DNA of 64,000 bases from Candidatus Accumulibacter proximus. Its GTDB lineage: Bacteria; Pseudomonadota; Gammaproteobacteria; Burkholderiales; Rhodocyclaceae. This document shows positions 38,480 to 47,391 of this stretch, piece after piece. How positions within the stretch are numbered: the stretch's first letter is position 1; each line of letters starts with the position of its first letter. Under the pieces are notes generated by a model. The model was not told the DNA's origin and did not search any database. It saw only the letters and a program-made list of their open reading frames with translations. Made by a program: the position numbers and the translations under genes. The stretch covers positions 62,001 through 126,000 of the forward strand of contig JADJMH010000006.1 of assembly GCA_016709675.1 (NCBI GenBank). The letters run 5' to 3'.

Positions 38480-39758
38480 GCAGGATGTCCTGCGCCGCTG
38501 CGACGCCGCTGCGGACTGCGGCTTCCAGCGTAGCCGGATAGTCGGCGCAGACGTAATCGCCGGCCAGCCAGCAGCCGGCCAGCGCCGTCCGGGCGGCTGG
38601 GCGGTGCAGATTCGGGCGGCAGGAGTAGGTTGCCCGACGTTCGCGGATCACCTGTTGCCAAAGCACCGGTGGCAGGCGTGCATGCAGTGTCGCGGCGAGT
38701 TCGCGCTGCAGGGTTGCGGCCAGCGCCGCGTTGTCGAGTTGCTCCCACGCGCCATGGCCGCTGAGCACGAAGGCCATGACCCCTGGCGTGCCGCAAAGCG
38801 CTCCGCGATCGAAGACCCACTGACCGACCTGCCCGGGAGGACGATCGTCGAGCCCGAGCATCGGGAAGGGCAGGGCGACTTGCGGCGGATAGGCGCAGTA
38901 GACGGTGCCTATGGGCTCGAAGGCATAGCCGGCGAGCATCTTCGCCATAGCCGCTGTTTCCGTATGGCGAGCGAGCAAGGCCGCCGCATGCTGCGGGCCG
39001 ACTGCGACGAGGGCACAGTCGAAGCGCTCGCCATCGATCATCGGGCCGGCGTCGATGGCTTCGACGCGGCACGACAGGCGAAGGTCGCCGCCACGCGCTT
39101 CGATGAAACGGGCAGCGGCTGCCGGCAACAGCTGGTCGAGGTCGGCTGCGGGCAGCAGCAGATCGGTCGCACCGCTCCCGCCGCCGAGACTGTCACGCAG
39201 CATATTGGCAAAGATCTGCGCCGAGGCCCGCTCGGGCGGCGTATTCAGCGCCGCCAGGCAGAGCGCCTCCCACAGGTGACGGCGCAGACTCCCGCGCCGG
39301 CCATGGCGATCCAGCAAGGCGGTCACCGTGCAGTCTTCGCCAAGCCGGTAGCCGTCACGCTGCAGCGAGCGCATGCAGCGAGCCGCACTGATCTTCTCGG
39401 CCAGCGAGGCGCCGCGTGCCGTCAGCAGGCCGGCCGCCAGGTGCCAGGGGGAGGGCAGGCGCGGCAGGCGCATGCGGAAGGGAAGCGGACCGCCAGGGAA
39501 GCTCAGTTCTAGCGGCAGGCGCTTGAGCAGGCGATCGGGGTCGGCTCCGACTTGCCTCATCAGGCGCAGCGTCTCGCGATAGGCGCCGACCAGGAGGTGC
39601 TGCCCGTTATCGAGACGGTGCCCCTGAACCTCGACGCTGCGGGCGCGTCCACCGAGCTGTCTGGCGGCCTCGAAGACGGTCACGCGAAATCCCGCCTGCG
39701 CCAGTTCGACAGCAGCCGACAGACCTGCCCAGCCGGCGCCGACGATCGCTGCCTTCAT
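38400..39758 (-). CDS. hpnE: Hydroxysqualene dehydroxylase HpnE
   Basis: HpnE reduces hydroxysqualene to squalene using FAD, the last step of the HpnCDE route to hopanoids. The 452-residue protein begins MKAAIVGAGWAGLSAAVELA, a flavin-binding GxGxxG fold, with FEAARQLGGRAR after it and a C-terminal FAD segment ending AGCWLAGDYVCADYPATLEA. ATG 39758 is chosen because the fold begins there; it overlaps the hpnD stop by ATGA. The 3' end overlaps the ABC gene on the other strand by 80 bases. Confidence 0.92.
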   Translation of the reverse strand: MKAAIVGAGWAGLSAAVELAQAGFRVTVFEAARQLGGRARSVEVQGHRLDNGQHLLVGAYRETLRLMRQVGADPDRLLKRLPLELSFPGGPLPFRMRLPRLPSPWHLAAGLLTARGASLAEKISAARCMRSLQRDGYRLGEDCTVTALLDRHGRRGSLRRHLWEALCLAALNTPPERASAQIFANMLRDSLGGGSGATDLLLPAADLDQLLPAAAARFIEARGGDLRLSCRVEAIDAGPMIDGERFDCALVAVGPQHAAALLARHTETAAMAKMLAGYAFEPIGTVYCAYPPQVALPFPMLGLDDRPPGQVGQWVFDRGALCGTPGVMAFVLSGHGAWEQLDNAALAATLQRELAATLHARLPPVLWQQVIRERRATYSCRPNLHRPAARTALAGCWLAGDYVCADYPATLEAAVRSGVAAAQDILLSAALPAARRASADDGNSAPRSLRHG

Positions 39759-40588
39759 CCACGCACCCAGGTTCGCCAGGCGATCCACAGCTTGCGGATC
39801 GGCGTCAGCGAAGTGCGCTGGGTGAGGACCTGACAGCCGTCACGCTTGATCTCGTCGAGCAGCGTGCGGTAGATCGCCGCCATCACCAGCCCCGGGCGTT
39901 GTGCCCGCCGATCAGCCGCCGGCAGGGCGTCGATCGCCTGCGCGTAATAGCTCTCGGCACGCTCCACCTGGAAATCCATCAAGCGGCGGAAGTTGTCCGA
40001 ATGGCGGGCGTTGAGGATGTCGGCGGCAGGCACCTCGAAACGCTGCAATTCGTCAATCGGCAGGTAGATGCGGCCCATGCGTGCATCTTCGCCGACGTCA
40101 CGGATGATGTTGGTGAGCTGGAACGCGAGGCCGAGATCATGCGCGTATCTCTGCGTCCGGCGGTCCTGGTAACCGAAGATCTCCGCCGCCAGCAGACCGA
40201 CGACGCCGGCGACGCGGTAGCAATAGAGGGACAGCGCCTTGAAATCGAGGTAACGTGATTGCTGCAGGTCCATCTCCATGCCATCGACGATTTCCTGCAA
40301 CTGCTCCTGTGGCAGGTTGAATTCCGCACTGGCCGCCTGCAGCGCCTGCGTCACCGGGTGCTGCGGCTGGCCGCCGTCGATGCTCGCCAGCTCGCGTCGC
40401 CACCAGGCGAGCTTGGTGGCGGCCACCTGTGGGTCCTGGCATTCATCGACGACGTCGTCGACTTCCCGGCAGAACGCATAGAGTGCCGTGATCGCGCGCC
40501 GCCGATTCTGCGGCAGGAAAAGGAAGCTGTAGTAGAAGCTCGAGCCACTGCGGGCCGCCTTCTCCTGGCAGTATTCGTCGGGGGTCAT
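39755..40588 (-). CDS. hpnD: Presqualene diphosphate synthase HpnD
   Basis: HpnD joins two farnesyl diphosphates to presqualene diphosphate. The 277-residue protein starts MTPDEYCQEKAARSGSSFYY and has the two aspartate-rich motifs REVDDVVDE (about 53) and NIIRDVGEDARMGRIYLP (about 165), which bind Mg-diphosphate. The frame is open to 40717, but the conserved region begins at MTPDEYC, so 40588 is taken. It sits between hpnC and hpnE in one operon. Confidence 0.93.
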   Translation of the reverse strand: MTPDEYCQEKAARSGSSFYYSFLFLPQNRRRAITALYAFCREVDDVVDECQDPQVAATKLAWWRRELASIDGGQPQHPVTQALQAASAEFNLPQEQLQEIVDGMEMDLQQSRYLDFKALSLYCYRVAGVVGLLAAEIFGYQDRRTQRYAHDLGLAFQLTNIIRDVGEDARMGRIYLPIDELQRFEVPAADILNARHSDNFRRLMDFQVERAESYYAQAIDALPAADRRAQRPGLVMAAIYRTLLDEIKRDGCQVLTQRTSLTPIRKLWIAWRTWVRG

Positions 40589-40631
40589 GCGCGATCTCGG
40601 GATTTCCACGGGGCAGTCATTCTCCCATGAC

Positions 40632-41441
40632 TTACATGAATAGCGCGCGTCCACCGATACGCAACCAGTCGCCGGCGTCAAGCACCGGCCGACACCGAAA
40701 GACGTCGCCGCGCGCACGCCGGATGCGCTCCAGGATGCGCAGCCCCCCCTGGACTGTCAGCCGTATCTCCCAACCCATGCGGCCCGGCAGTTGATGGACC
40801 AGGGGCGCACCTTCTCGCATCAGGCGATCTGTGCGGTCGAGCTGAAAAGCAAGCAGCGCGGCCCACTCGGCAGTGCAGCGTGCGGCCGCGATCTGTGTTT
40901 CGGCAACGTCGAACTGCCTGAGGTCGGCTTGTGGCAGATAGACCCGGTCCTTCTGCCAGTCGATGGCAATGTCCTGCCAGAAGTTGACCAGTTGCAGGGC
41001 CGAACAGATGCAGTCCGAGCGGCGCAGGTTCTCGTCGCTGGCTCGCCCGGCAAGATGGAGCAGCAGGCGCCCCACTGGATTGGCCGACCGCCGACAGTAG
41101 TCGAGCAACTCCGCGTAGTCGGCGTAGCGCTTCTTGACGACATCCTGCGCAAAGGCGTCGAGCAGGTCGCGGAGCAGCGGAACGGGCAGCTGCCACTCGG
41201 CAACGACTGCCGCCAGCTCCTTGAAGGCCTCCCCGGCGGGAGGCTCGCCACGCTCGATGCGGTCGAGTTCGGTGCGGTATTCAGCCAGACCCTGCAGGCG
41301 GATGGCGTCGGAAGCGTCGCCTTCATCGGCAATGTCGTCGGCCCCGCGGGCGAAACGATAGATCGCCTCGATCGGCCGCCGCAGGCGGCGCGGCAGCAGC
41401 AGCGAGGCAACAGGGAAGTTCTCGTAATGGTCGACAGGCAT
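40632..41441 (-). CDS. hpnC: Hydroxysqualene synthase HpnC
   Basis: HpnC turns presqualene diphosphate into hydroxysqualene. The 269-residue protein has FARGADDIADEGD (about 28) and NFWQDIAIDWQKDRVYLP (about 151), the two Asp motifs of squalene-synthase-fold enzymes. It is first in the hpnC-hpnD-hpnE operon, 43 bases before hpnD. No squalene-hopene cyclase is in the window. Confidence 0.93.
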   Translation of the reverse strand: MPVDHYENFPVASLLLPRRLRRPIEAIYRFARGADDIADEGDASDAIRLQGLAEYRTELDRIERGEPPAGEAFKELAAVVAEWQLPVPLLRDLLDAFAQDVVKKRYADYAELLDYCRRSANPVGRLLLHLAGRASDENLRRSDCICSALQLVNFWQDIAIDWQKDRVYLPQADLRQFDVAETQIAAARCTAEWAALLAFQLDRTDRLMREGAPLVHQLPGRMGWEIRLTVQGGLRILERIRRARGDVFRCRPVLDAGDWLRIGGRALFM

Positions 41442-41490
41442 CGTTGCGGAGCTTGCTGGCCTGGGGAAAACCGGCCAGCGCTTTTTGGGG

Positions 41491-41520
41491 CTGACAGTAT
41501 AGGGTGCTGGCGGTTAGAAT
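41491..41520 (+). promoter_or_regulatory. Sigma70-like promoter ahead of tRNA-Leu
   Basis: CTGACA (41491-41496) and TAGAAT (41515-41520) are 18 bases apart and close to TTGACA/TATAAT. They lie about 87 bases before the tRNA and in the gap between hpnC (-) and the tRNA (+). Confidence 0.4.
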
Positions 41521-41607
41521 AGCCATCGATCGACGGAGCAGAGGAGTTGCTGGCGCGAGCGCGTGGCTGACTGCGCCGCGAGCTGGCCCGGCGCCAGGGT
41601 TGGCAGT

Positions 41608-41692
41608 GCCCAGGTGGCGAAATTGGTAGACGCAGCAGGTTTAGGTCCTGCCGCCGCAAGGTGTGGGGGTTCGATTCCCTTCCTGGGCACCA
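41608..41692 (+). tRNA. tRNA-Leu (anticodon TAG), CCA encoded
   Basis: The acceptor GCCCAGG (41608-41614) pairs with CCTGGGC (41682-41688), followed by the discriminator A and an encoded CCA (to 41692). The anticodon stem GCAGG/CCTGC holds the loop TTTAGGT with anticodon TAG. A long variable arm and GGTTCGATTCC in the T arm fit a class II leucine tRNA. The defence island starts 41 bases after it, a usual place for integrated DNA. Confidence 0.95.
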
Positions 41693-41732
41693 GCAAGCAG
41701 TCCAAGGTAGTCCGTACTGGTTCTGATCGGTC

Positions 41733-44700
41733 ATGAAACTCGAACAACTCCAAACCCACGCGGCGATCCGCGGCATCCTCCCTGACGCCCTGGTAAGCGT
41801 GGTCAGCGTCCAGTGGTTTGGCTCCGAAGCGCTGGAACTGACCTACAAGACCGCCTCCGGAAAAGTGGCCAACGAGCTCCTTTACCGGCACGACGAGGCA
41901 CGACTGGAAGTCGTCGAGCAGGGCCGGCCGTGGAGCTTCGATGGCGACGGTGCACTCTTCCGCCTGGTTTCCGAGGCCCAGCGCATCCGCCTCGCACATC
42001 TGTTCGACCCGGTGCTGGCGGTCCATACCTCGATCGTCGACCCGCTGCCGCACCAGATCACCGCCGTCTACGAAACCATGCTGCCGCGGCAGCCGCTGCG
42101 CTTTCTGCTGGCTGACGATCCGGGCGCCGGCAAGACGATCATGGCCGGCCTGCTGATCAAGGAACTGATCGCCCGTGGCGACCTGCAACGCTGCCTGATC
42201 GTCTGCCCCGGCAGCCTGGCCGAACAGTGGCAGGACGAACTCTACCGTCGCTTCCACCTGCCCTTCGAGATTCTCACCAACGACAAGCTCGAAGCAGCGC
42301 GCACCGGCAACTGGTTCCTCGAAACCAACCTGTGCATTGCCCGCCTCGACAAGCTCTCGCGCAATGAAGACGTGCAGCAGAAGCTGCAGGTGCCCGATTG
42401 CCGCTGGGATCTGGTGGTTTGCGACGAAGCGCACAAGATGTCGGCGACCGTGTTTGGTGGCGAGACCAAGTACACCAAGCGCTATCGCCTTGGCCAACTG
42501 CTCTCGACGCTCACCCGCCACTTCCTGCTGATGTCGGCCACGCCACACAACGGCAAGGAAGCCGATTTCCAGTTGTTCATGGCGCTGCTCGACGGCGACC
42601 GTTTCGAGGGTCGTTACCGCGATGGCGTGCACACCGCCGACGTTTCCGACCTGATGCGCCGGATGGTGAAGGAAAGCCTGCGCAAGTTCGACGGCACGCC
42701 GCTGTTCCCCGAGCGAATCGCCTACACCGTGCCCTACCAACTCTCGGATGCCGAAGCCGCGCTTTACCGGGCGGTCACCGACTACGTGCGCAACGAATTC
42801 AACCGCGCCGAAGCGCTGGAAAACGACAAGCGCGCCGGCACCGTCGGTTTCGCCCTGACCATCCTGCAGCGACGCCTGGCTTCCTCACCCGAGGCCATCT
42901 ACCAATCGCTGCGCCGCCGGCGCGAACGGCTGGAAAGCCGACTGCGGGAACTGGAGGTGCTGCAGCGTGGCGGCCAGGCGGCGACCATCCTCCCTGCGTC
43001 ACTGCCTGCCCTCGACGGCGAAGACGTCGATGACCTGGACGAAGCACCCGACAACGAAGTTGCTGCCGCCGAGGAAGAAATTCTCGACCAGGCCACCGCC
43101 GCGCGCTCGATCGCCGAACTGCGCATCGAGATCGAGACCCTGAAAGGGCTCGAAGGCCAGGCTCTGGCTGTCCGCCGCAGCGGCACCGATACCAAGTGGT
43201 GCCAACTGGCCAGCCTGCTCTCCGAGATCTTCACGCCGGCCGGCATCGGCCACCGCGTCGCTGAACCGCCAGCTCCCTATGGTGCCGGCGCGATCCCGCC
43301 ACCCACGCCTTCGCCGCACCAGAAGCTGGTGATCTTCACCGAGCACCGCGACACGCTCAACTATCTCGAGCAACGCATCAGCACGCTGCTCGGTCGCCAG
43401 GAGGCGGTCGTCGTCATCCATGGTGGCATCGGCCGTGAAGAGCGCCTCAAGGTGCAGGAATCATTCAAGCACGATCCCGAAGTACAGGTACTGCTGGCGA
43501 CCGACGCCGCCGGCGAGGGCATCAACCTGCAGCGCGCACATCTGATGGTGAATTACGACCTGCCCTGGAACCCCAACCGGATCGAACAACGCTTCGGCCG
43601 TATCCACCGGATCGGCCAGACCGAGGTTTGCCACCTGTGGAATCTGGTGGCGGACGATACGCGCGAAGGCGACGTCTACCGCCGGCTGCTGGAAAAGCTC
43701 GAACTGGCGCGCCAGGCCCTTGGCGGGCAAGTCTTCGACGTGCTGGGCAAACTCGCCTTCGAGTCCGACGGCAAGGTCATGTCGCTGCGCGACCTGCTGA
43801 TCGAGGCCATCCGCCACGGCGAGAAGCCCGAGGTCAAGGCCTTCCTCACCACGGTGCTCGATGTCGCGACGGATCGGGAACACCTGCAGAGCCTGCTCGA
43901 AGAACGCGCGCTCGCCCACGACGCCATGGACGCCAGCCGGGTGCAGCGCATCCGCGAAGACATGGAGCGTGCCGACGCCCGCCGGCTGCAACCGCATTAC
44001 ATCGAGTCGTTCTTCCACGAAGCCTTCAAGCGGCTCGGCGGCACCGCCAGGCAGCGCGAGCCCCGGCGCTACGAAATCACCCATGTACCCGCGCCGGTGC
44101 GCAATCGTGACCGCCTGATCGGCATCGGCGAACCCGTCTTGCCGCGCTATGAGCGAATCGCCTTCGAGAAATTGCTGGTCGCACCTCCGGGCCAACCGCT
44201 GGCGGCATTTGTCTGCCCCGGCCACCCGTTGCTCGACGCCGTCATCGACCTGACGCTGGAGCGTCATCGCGATCTGCTGAAACGCGGCAGCGTGCTGGTT
44301 GATGAACGTGATCCCGGAACGCAGCCGCGCGTGCTGTTCCACCTCGAACATGCCATCCAGGACGCCGGCCTCACTCGCGCCGGGGAGGGTCGGGTCGTGT
44401 CGAAACGCATGCTCTACGTCGAAATGGACGCCAGCACCAGCACCCGTCATGTGCACTACGCGCCCTATCTCGACTATCGGCCAATCGCTGCGGGCGAACC
44501 CGGCATCGAAGCGATCCTCGACCGACCCGAATGCCAGTGGATCACGCGCGAACTGGAGAAACAGGTGCAGGGCTACGCCATCACCCAGGTCGTGCCGGAA
44601 CACCTTGCCGAGGTCCGTGGGCGCAAGCTCGAACTGATCACCCGGACCGAAGCCGCGGTCAAGGATCGCCTCACCAAGGAAATCACCTACTGGGACCACC

Positions 44701-45251
44701 GCGCCGAAGAACTCAAACTCCAGGAGCAGGCAGGGAAACCCAATGCCAAACTCAACTCTGGCGAGGCACGCAAGCGCGCAGACCTCCTGCAAGGACGGCT
44801 CGAAAAGCGTCTGGACGACTTGAAGCTGGAAGCGCAAATCTCGCCGCTGCCGCCGGTGGTCCTGGGCGGCATGCTGGTGGTCCCGATCGGCCTGATCAAG
44901 GCCATGACCGGCGAAACATCGAGCACGCCCACGGCAGCCGTCGATACGCAAATCAGCGCCACCCGCGCGCGAGCGATCATCATGGACATCGAGCGCCAGC
45001 TCGGCTTCGATCCCACCGATCGCGAATTCGAGAAGCTGGGCTACGACGTTGAAAGCCGCGTTCCTGGCACCGGCAAGCTGCGCTTCATTGAAGTCAAGGG
45101 CCGTGTTGCCGGCGCGCCGACGATCACTGTCACGCGCAACGAGATTCTCTTTTCGCTCAACAAGCCCGAGGACTTCATTCTTGCCATTGTCGAGTTCATC
45201 GATGCCGACCAATCACAAGGTGCATTACCTGCGCCAGCCGTTCAACCGTGA
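41733..45251 (+). CDS. Defence-island SNF2-type helicase with DUF3883 C-terminus (Hma helicase-like)
   Basis: This is an 1172-residue superfamily 2 ATPase. Walker A is LADDPGAGKTIMAG (about residue 127), the DEAH box is VVCDEAHKMSA (about 230), motif III is LMSATPHNG (about 267), and the helicase C domain covers about residues 530-640, with ATDAAGEGINLQ and RFGRIHRIGQ. The last 90 residues match DUF3883, a nuclease-like or DNA-binding fold: LGYDVESRVPGTG and LRFIEVKGR. Helicases of this type occur with DUF1156 methylases and DUF499 ATPases, as in this island, in Hma systems and DISARM-like loci. It starts 41 bases after tRNA-Leu. An opposite-strand frame (43461-45212) is a shadow. Confidence 0.9.
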   Translation: MKLEQLQTHAAIRGILPDALVSVVSVQWFGSEALELTYKTASGKVANELLYRHDEARLEVVEQGRPWSFDGDGALFRLVSEAQRIRLAHLFDPVLAVHTSIVDPLPHQITAVYETMLPRQPLRFLLADDPGAGKTIMAGLLIKELIARGDLQRCLIVCPGSLAEQWQDELYRRFHLPFEILTNDKLEAARTGNWFLETNLCIARLDKLSRNEDVQQKLQVPDCRWDLVVCDEAHKMSATVFGGETKYTKRYRLGQLLSTLTRHFLLMSATPHNGKEADFQLFMALLDGDRFEGRYRDGVHTADVSDLMRRMVKESLRKFDGTPLFPERIAYTVPYQLSDAEAALYRAVTDYVRNEFNRAEALENDKRAGTVGFALTILQRRLASSPEAIYQSLRRRRERLESRLRELEVLQRGGQAATILPASLPALDGEDVDDLDEAPDNEVAAAEEEILDQATAARSIAELRIEIETLKGLEGQALAVRRSGTDTKWCQLASLLSEIFTPAGIGHRVAEPPAPYGAGAIPPPTPSPHQKLVIFTEHRDTLNYLEQRISTLLGRQEAVVVIHGGIGREERLKVQESFKHDPEVQVLLATDAAGEGINLQRAHLMVNYDLPWNPNRIEQRFGRIHRIGQTEVCHLWNLVADDTREGDVYRRLLEKLELARQALGGQVFDVLGKLAFESDGKVMSLRDLLIEAIRHGEKPEVKAFLTTVLDVATDREHLQSLLEERALAHDAMDASRVQRIREDMERADARRLQPHYIESFFHEAFKRLGGTARQREPRRYEITHVPAPVRNRDRLIGIGEPVLPRYERIAFEKLLVAPPGQPLAAFVCPGHPLLDAVIDLTLERHRDLLKRGSVLVDERDPGTQPRVLFHLEHAIQDAGLTRAGEGRVVSKRMLYVEMDASTSTRHVHYAPYLDYRPIAAGEPGIEAILDRPECQWITRELEKQVQGYAITQVVPEHLAEVRGRKLELITRTEAAVKDRLTKEITYWDHRAEELKLQEQAGKPNAKLNSGEARKRADLLQGRLEKRLDDLKLEAQISPLPPVVLGGMLVVPIGLIKAMTGETSSTPTAAVDTQISATRARAIIMDIERQLGFDPTDREFEKLGYDVESRVPGTGKLRFIEVKGRVAGAPTITVTRNEILFSLNKPEDFILAIVEFIDADQSQGALPAPAVQP

Positions 45252-45315
45252 ACCGGATTTTGGGGTGACGAGCATAAACTACAGCCTGGCCGAGTTCGCA
45301 GCGCCCAGGAACCAA
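45202..45315 (+). pseudogene. Truncated gene start after the helicase, cut by the G tract
   Basis: An ATG at 45202, overlapping the helicase 3' end, opens a frame reading MPTNHKVHYLRQPFNREPDF, then GVTSINYSLAEFAAPRNQ, up to the G tract. The close overlap and ordinary composition suggest the 5' end of the original next gene in the system. After the G tract the sequence belongs to a different protein, so at least the rest of this gene is missing. The product is not recognised. Confidence 0.45.
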
Positions 45316-45609
<294 letters not shown>

Positions 45610-45613
<4 letters not shown>

Positions 45614-46599
45614 AGACCATCGCATTCTTCAACAACAAGGGCGGTGTGGGCAAGACCACGCTGGTCTATCATCTGGCGTGCATGATTGCCGAGCGGGGAG
45701 AGACGGTGCTGGCGGTGGACCTCGATCCGCAAGCCAACCTCACCAGCATGTTCCTGACCGAAGACCAGCTTGAGCCTCTCTGGCCGAATGGCGAACATCC
45801 AAGAACGATATTCGGCGCGCTGCGCCCGATCATCCGCGGACTCGGTGATGTGCAGGCACCGCACCTGGAAGAGATCAGTTCACACCTTGGACTTGTGGTC
45901 GGGGACCTGGCGCTATCGACGTTCGAGGACAAGCTTTCCGACGCCTGGCCGCGTTGCCACAATCGTGACGAAGCGGCGTTTCGCACCATGACCGCCCTCT
46001 ACCGCGGAGTGCGCCAGGCGGCAACACAATTCGGCGCGCAGTGGGTCATGATCGATGTCGGACCGAATCTCGGCGCAATCAACCGTGCCGCGCTGATCGC
46101 GAGTCAGCACGTCGTGATTCCACTGGGTCCGGACCTCTTCTCCCTGCAAGGTCTGCGCAACCTGGGGCCGTCGCTTCGCGCCTGGCGCGCAAGTTGGCAA
46201 GAGCTGGTCACCAGGAACCCCGATCCGTCGATGGAGTTGCCTCCGGGACAGATTGAGCCATTGGGTTACGTGGTGATGCAACATGGCATGCGTGAGAACC
46301 GGCCGCCAAAGGCGTATCAACGCTGGATCAACCGATTTCCAAGCGAATACCGTGAATCGGTACTGAACGAATGCCCGAGTGCCACGATAAGCACCGGCGC
46401 AGACCCGTATTGCCTCGCGATGCTCAAGCATTACCGCAGTCTGATGCCGATGGCCATGGAAGCACGCAAACCAGTGTTCGCCCTCAAACCGGCAGACGGA
46501 GCCATCGGCGCGCATGGAGAAGCCGTGCGCAATGCCTACGCCGACTTTCTGGCGCTCGCCCGACGAATTGCCGATCGTTCGGGCGTCGTGCTCTCCTGA
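45610..46599 (+). CDS. ParA-family ATPase
   Basis: This 329-residue ATPase has the deviant Walker A of the ParA/MinD group, NNKGGVGKTTL (residues 8-18), AVDLDPQANLTSMFL (Walker A' region) and MIDVGPNLGAINRAAL (Walker B region). No ParB and no centromere-like repeats are seen nearby, so plasmid partition is not supported; ParA-type proteins next to AlbA/HATPase proteins occur in defence islands, which fits here. The ATG at 45610 is used; a longer frame from 45049 runs through other genes. Confidence 0.82.
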
Positions 46600-46702
46600 T
46601 TTCGACGTTTCACCTCGTCAGAGACCGCCAATTTGCCTGCTTGATCCAGGCTACTGCCCGCTGTAAAGTAAGAATGTAATGCAATCCTTACTGGAGATCG
46701 AA

Positions 46703-46933
46703 ATGCTCGCCGTTGCCAAAATCACTGCCAAGGGCCAGACCACGATCCCGCAGGACGTCCGCACCGCGATGCACGTAACAGCTGGCGACCTGATCGCCTG
46801 GGAGGTAGGCGCCGACGGCACGGCGACCGTCCGCCGCGTGCAACCGCTGGACATCGAATACCTGCGGGCTGTCGAAGGCACGCTCTCCGAGTGGTCGGGC
46901 AGCGCCGACGAGGAAGCCTATCGTGAGCTTTGA
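46703..46933 (+). CDS. MazE-like AbrB-fold antitoxin
   Basis: This is a 76-residue protein starting MLAVAKITAKGQTTIPQDVR, the swapped-hairpin AbrB DNA-binding fold, with a C-terminal toxin-binding tail LDIEYLRAVEGTLSEWSGSA. GGAG precedes ATG 46703. It overlaps the toxin gene by 11 bases. It represses its own operon and neutralises the toxin, by family analogy. Confidence 0.85.
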   Translation: MLAVAKITAKGQTTIPQDVRTAMHVTAGDLIAWEVGADGTATVRRVQPLDIEYLRAVEGTLSEWSGSADEEAYREL

Positions 46934-47267
46934 ACGCTTCGCGGTCGTCCGCGTGCCGTTTCCCTTCACCGACCGCAACGCCACGAAGAACCGCCCGGCG
47001 CTGGTGCTCTCGGACGCCGCGGCTTTCAACACGCCGGCTGGCCATTCGGTGATGGCGATGATCACCTCGCAGGCCAACGCCCCCTGGCCGCTCGACTGCC
47101 CGATTGCCGATCTCGCCGCCGCCGGCCTGCCGGCGCCGTCCAAGGTGCGTTTCAAGCTTTTCACCCTGGACCATCGTCTGGTGCGCGGCGAGCTCGGGAA
47201 GCTCGCGGGCAGCGATGCCTTGGCCGTCCGCGTCGGACTGGCCCATTTGCTGGAAGCGAAGGGATAA
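46923..47267 (+). CDS. MazF/PemK-like endoribonuclease toxin
   Basis: This 114-residue protein starts at GTG 46923 inside the antitoxin 3' end. It begins with the CcdB/MazF beta-barrel pattern VVRVPFPFTDRNATKNRPAL, then AMITSQA and PSKVRFKLFTLDHRLV, where MazF has its conserved Ser/Thr and basic residues. It probably cuts mRNA. The antitoxin is directly upstream. Confidence 0.82.
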   Translation: MSFERFAVVRVPFPFTDRNATKNRPALVLSDAAAFNTPAGHSVMAMITSQANAPWPLDCPIADLAAAGLPAPSKVRFKLFTLDHRLVRGELGKLAGSDALAVRVGLAHLLEAKG

Positions 47268-47391
47268 ACCGGTATGCGCCAGAAATACTCTCAACAGTGT
47301 TGAGACTTCCGCAAAGGAATCCCATGCCCACCGCCAGACCTTGTCGGCTCAGGTCGAGCTGCGTTCAGTGGGCCGTCAATAAGGCACAGAG

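Noticed and set aside
43461..45212. 583-codon minus-strand frame opposite the helicase
   Set aside because: It is a shadow; the helicase motifs are on the plus strand.
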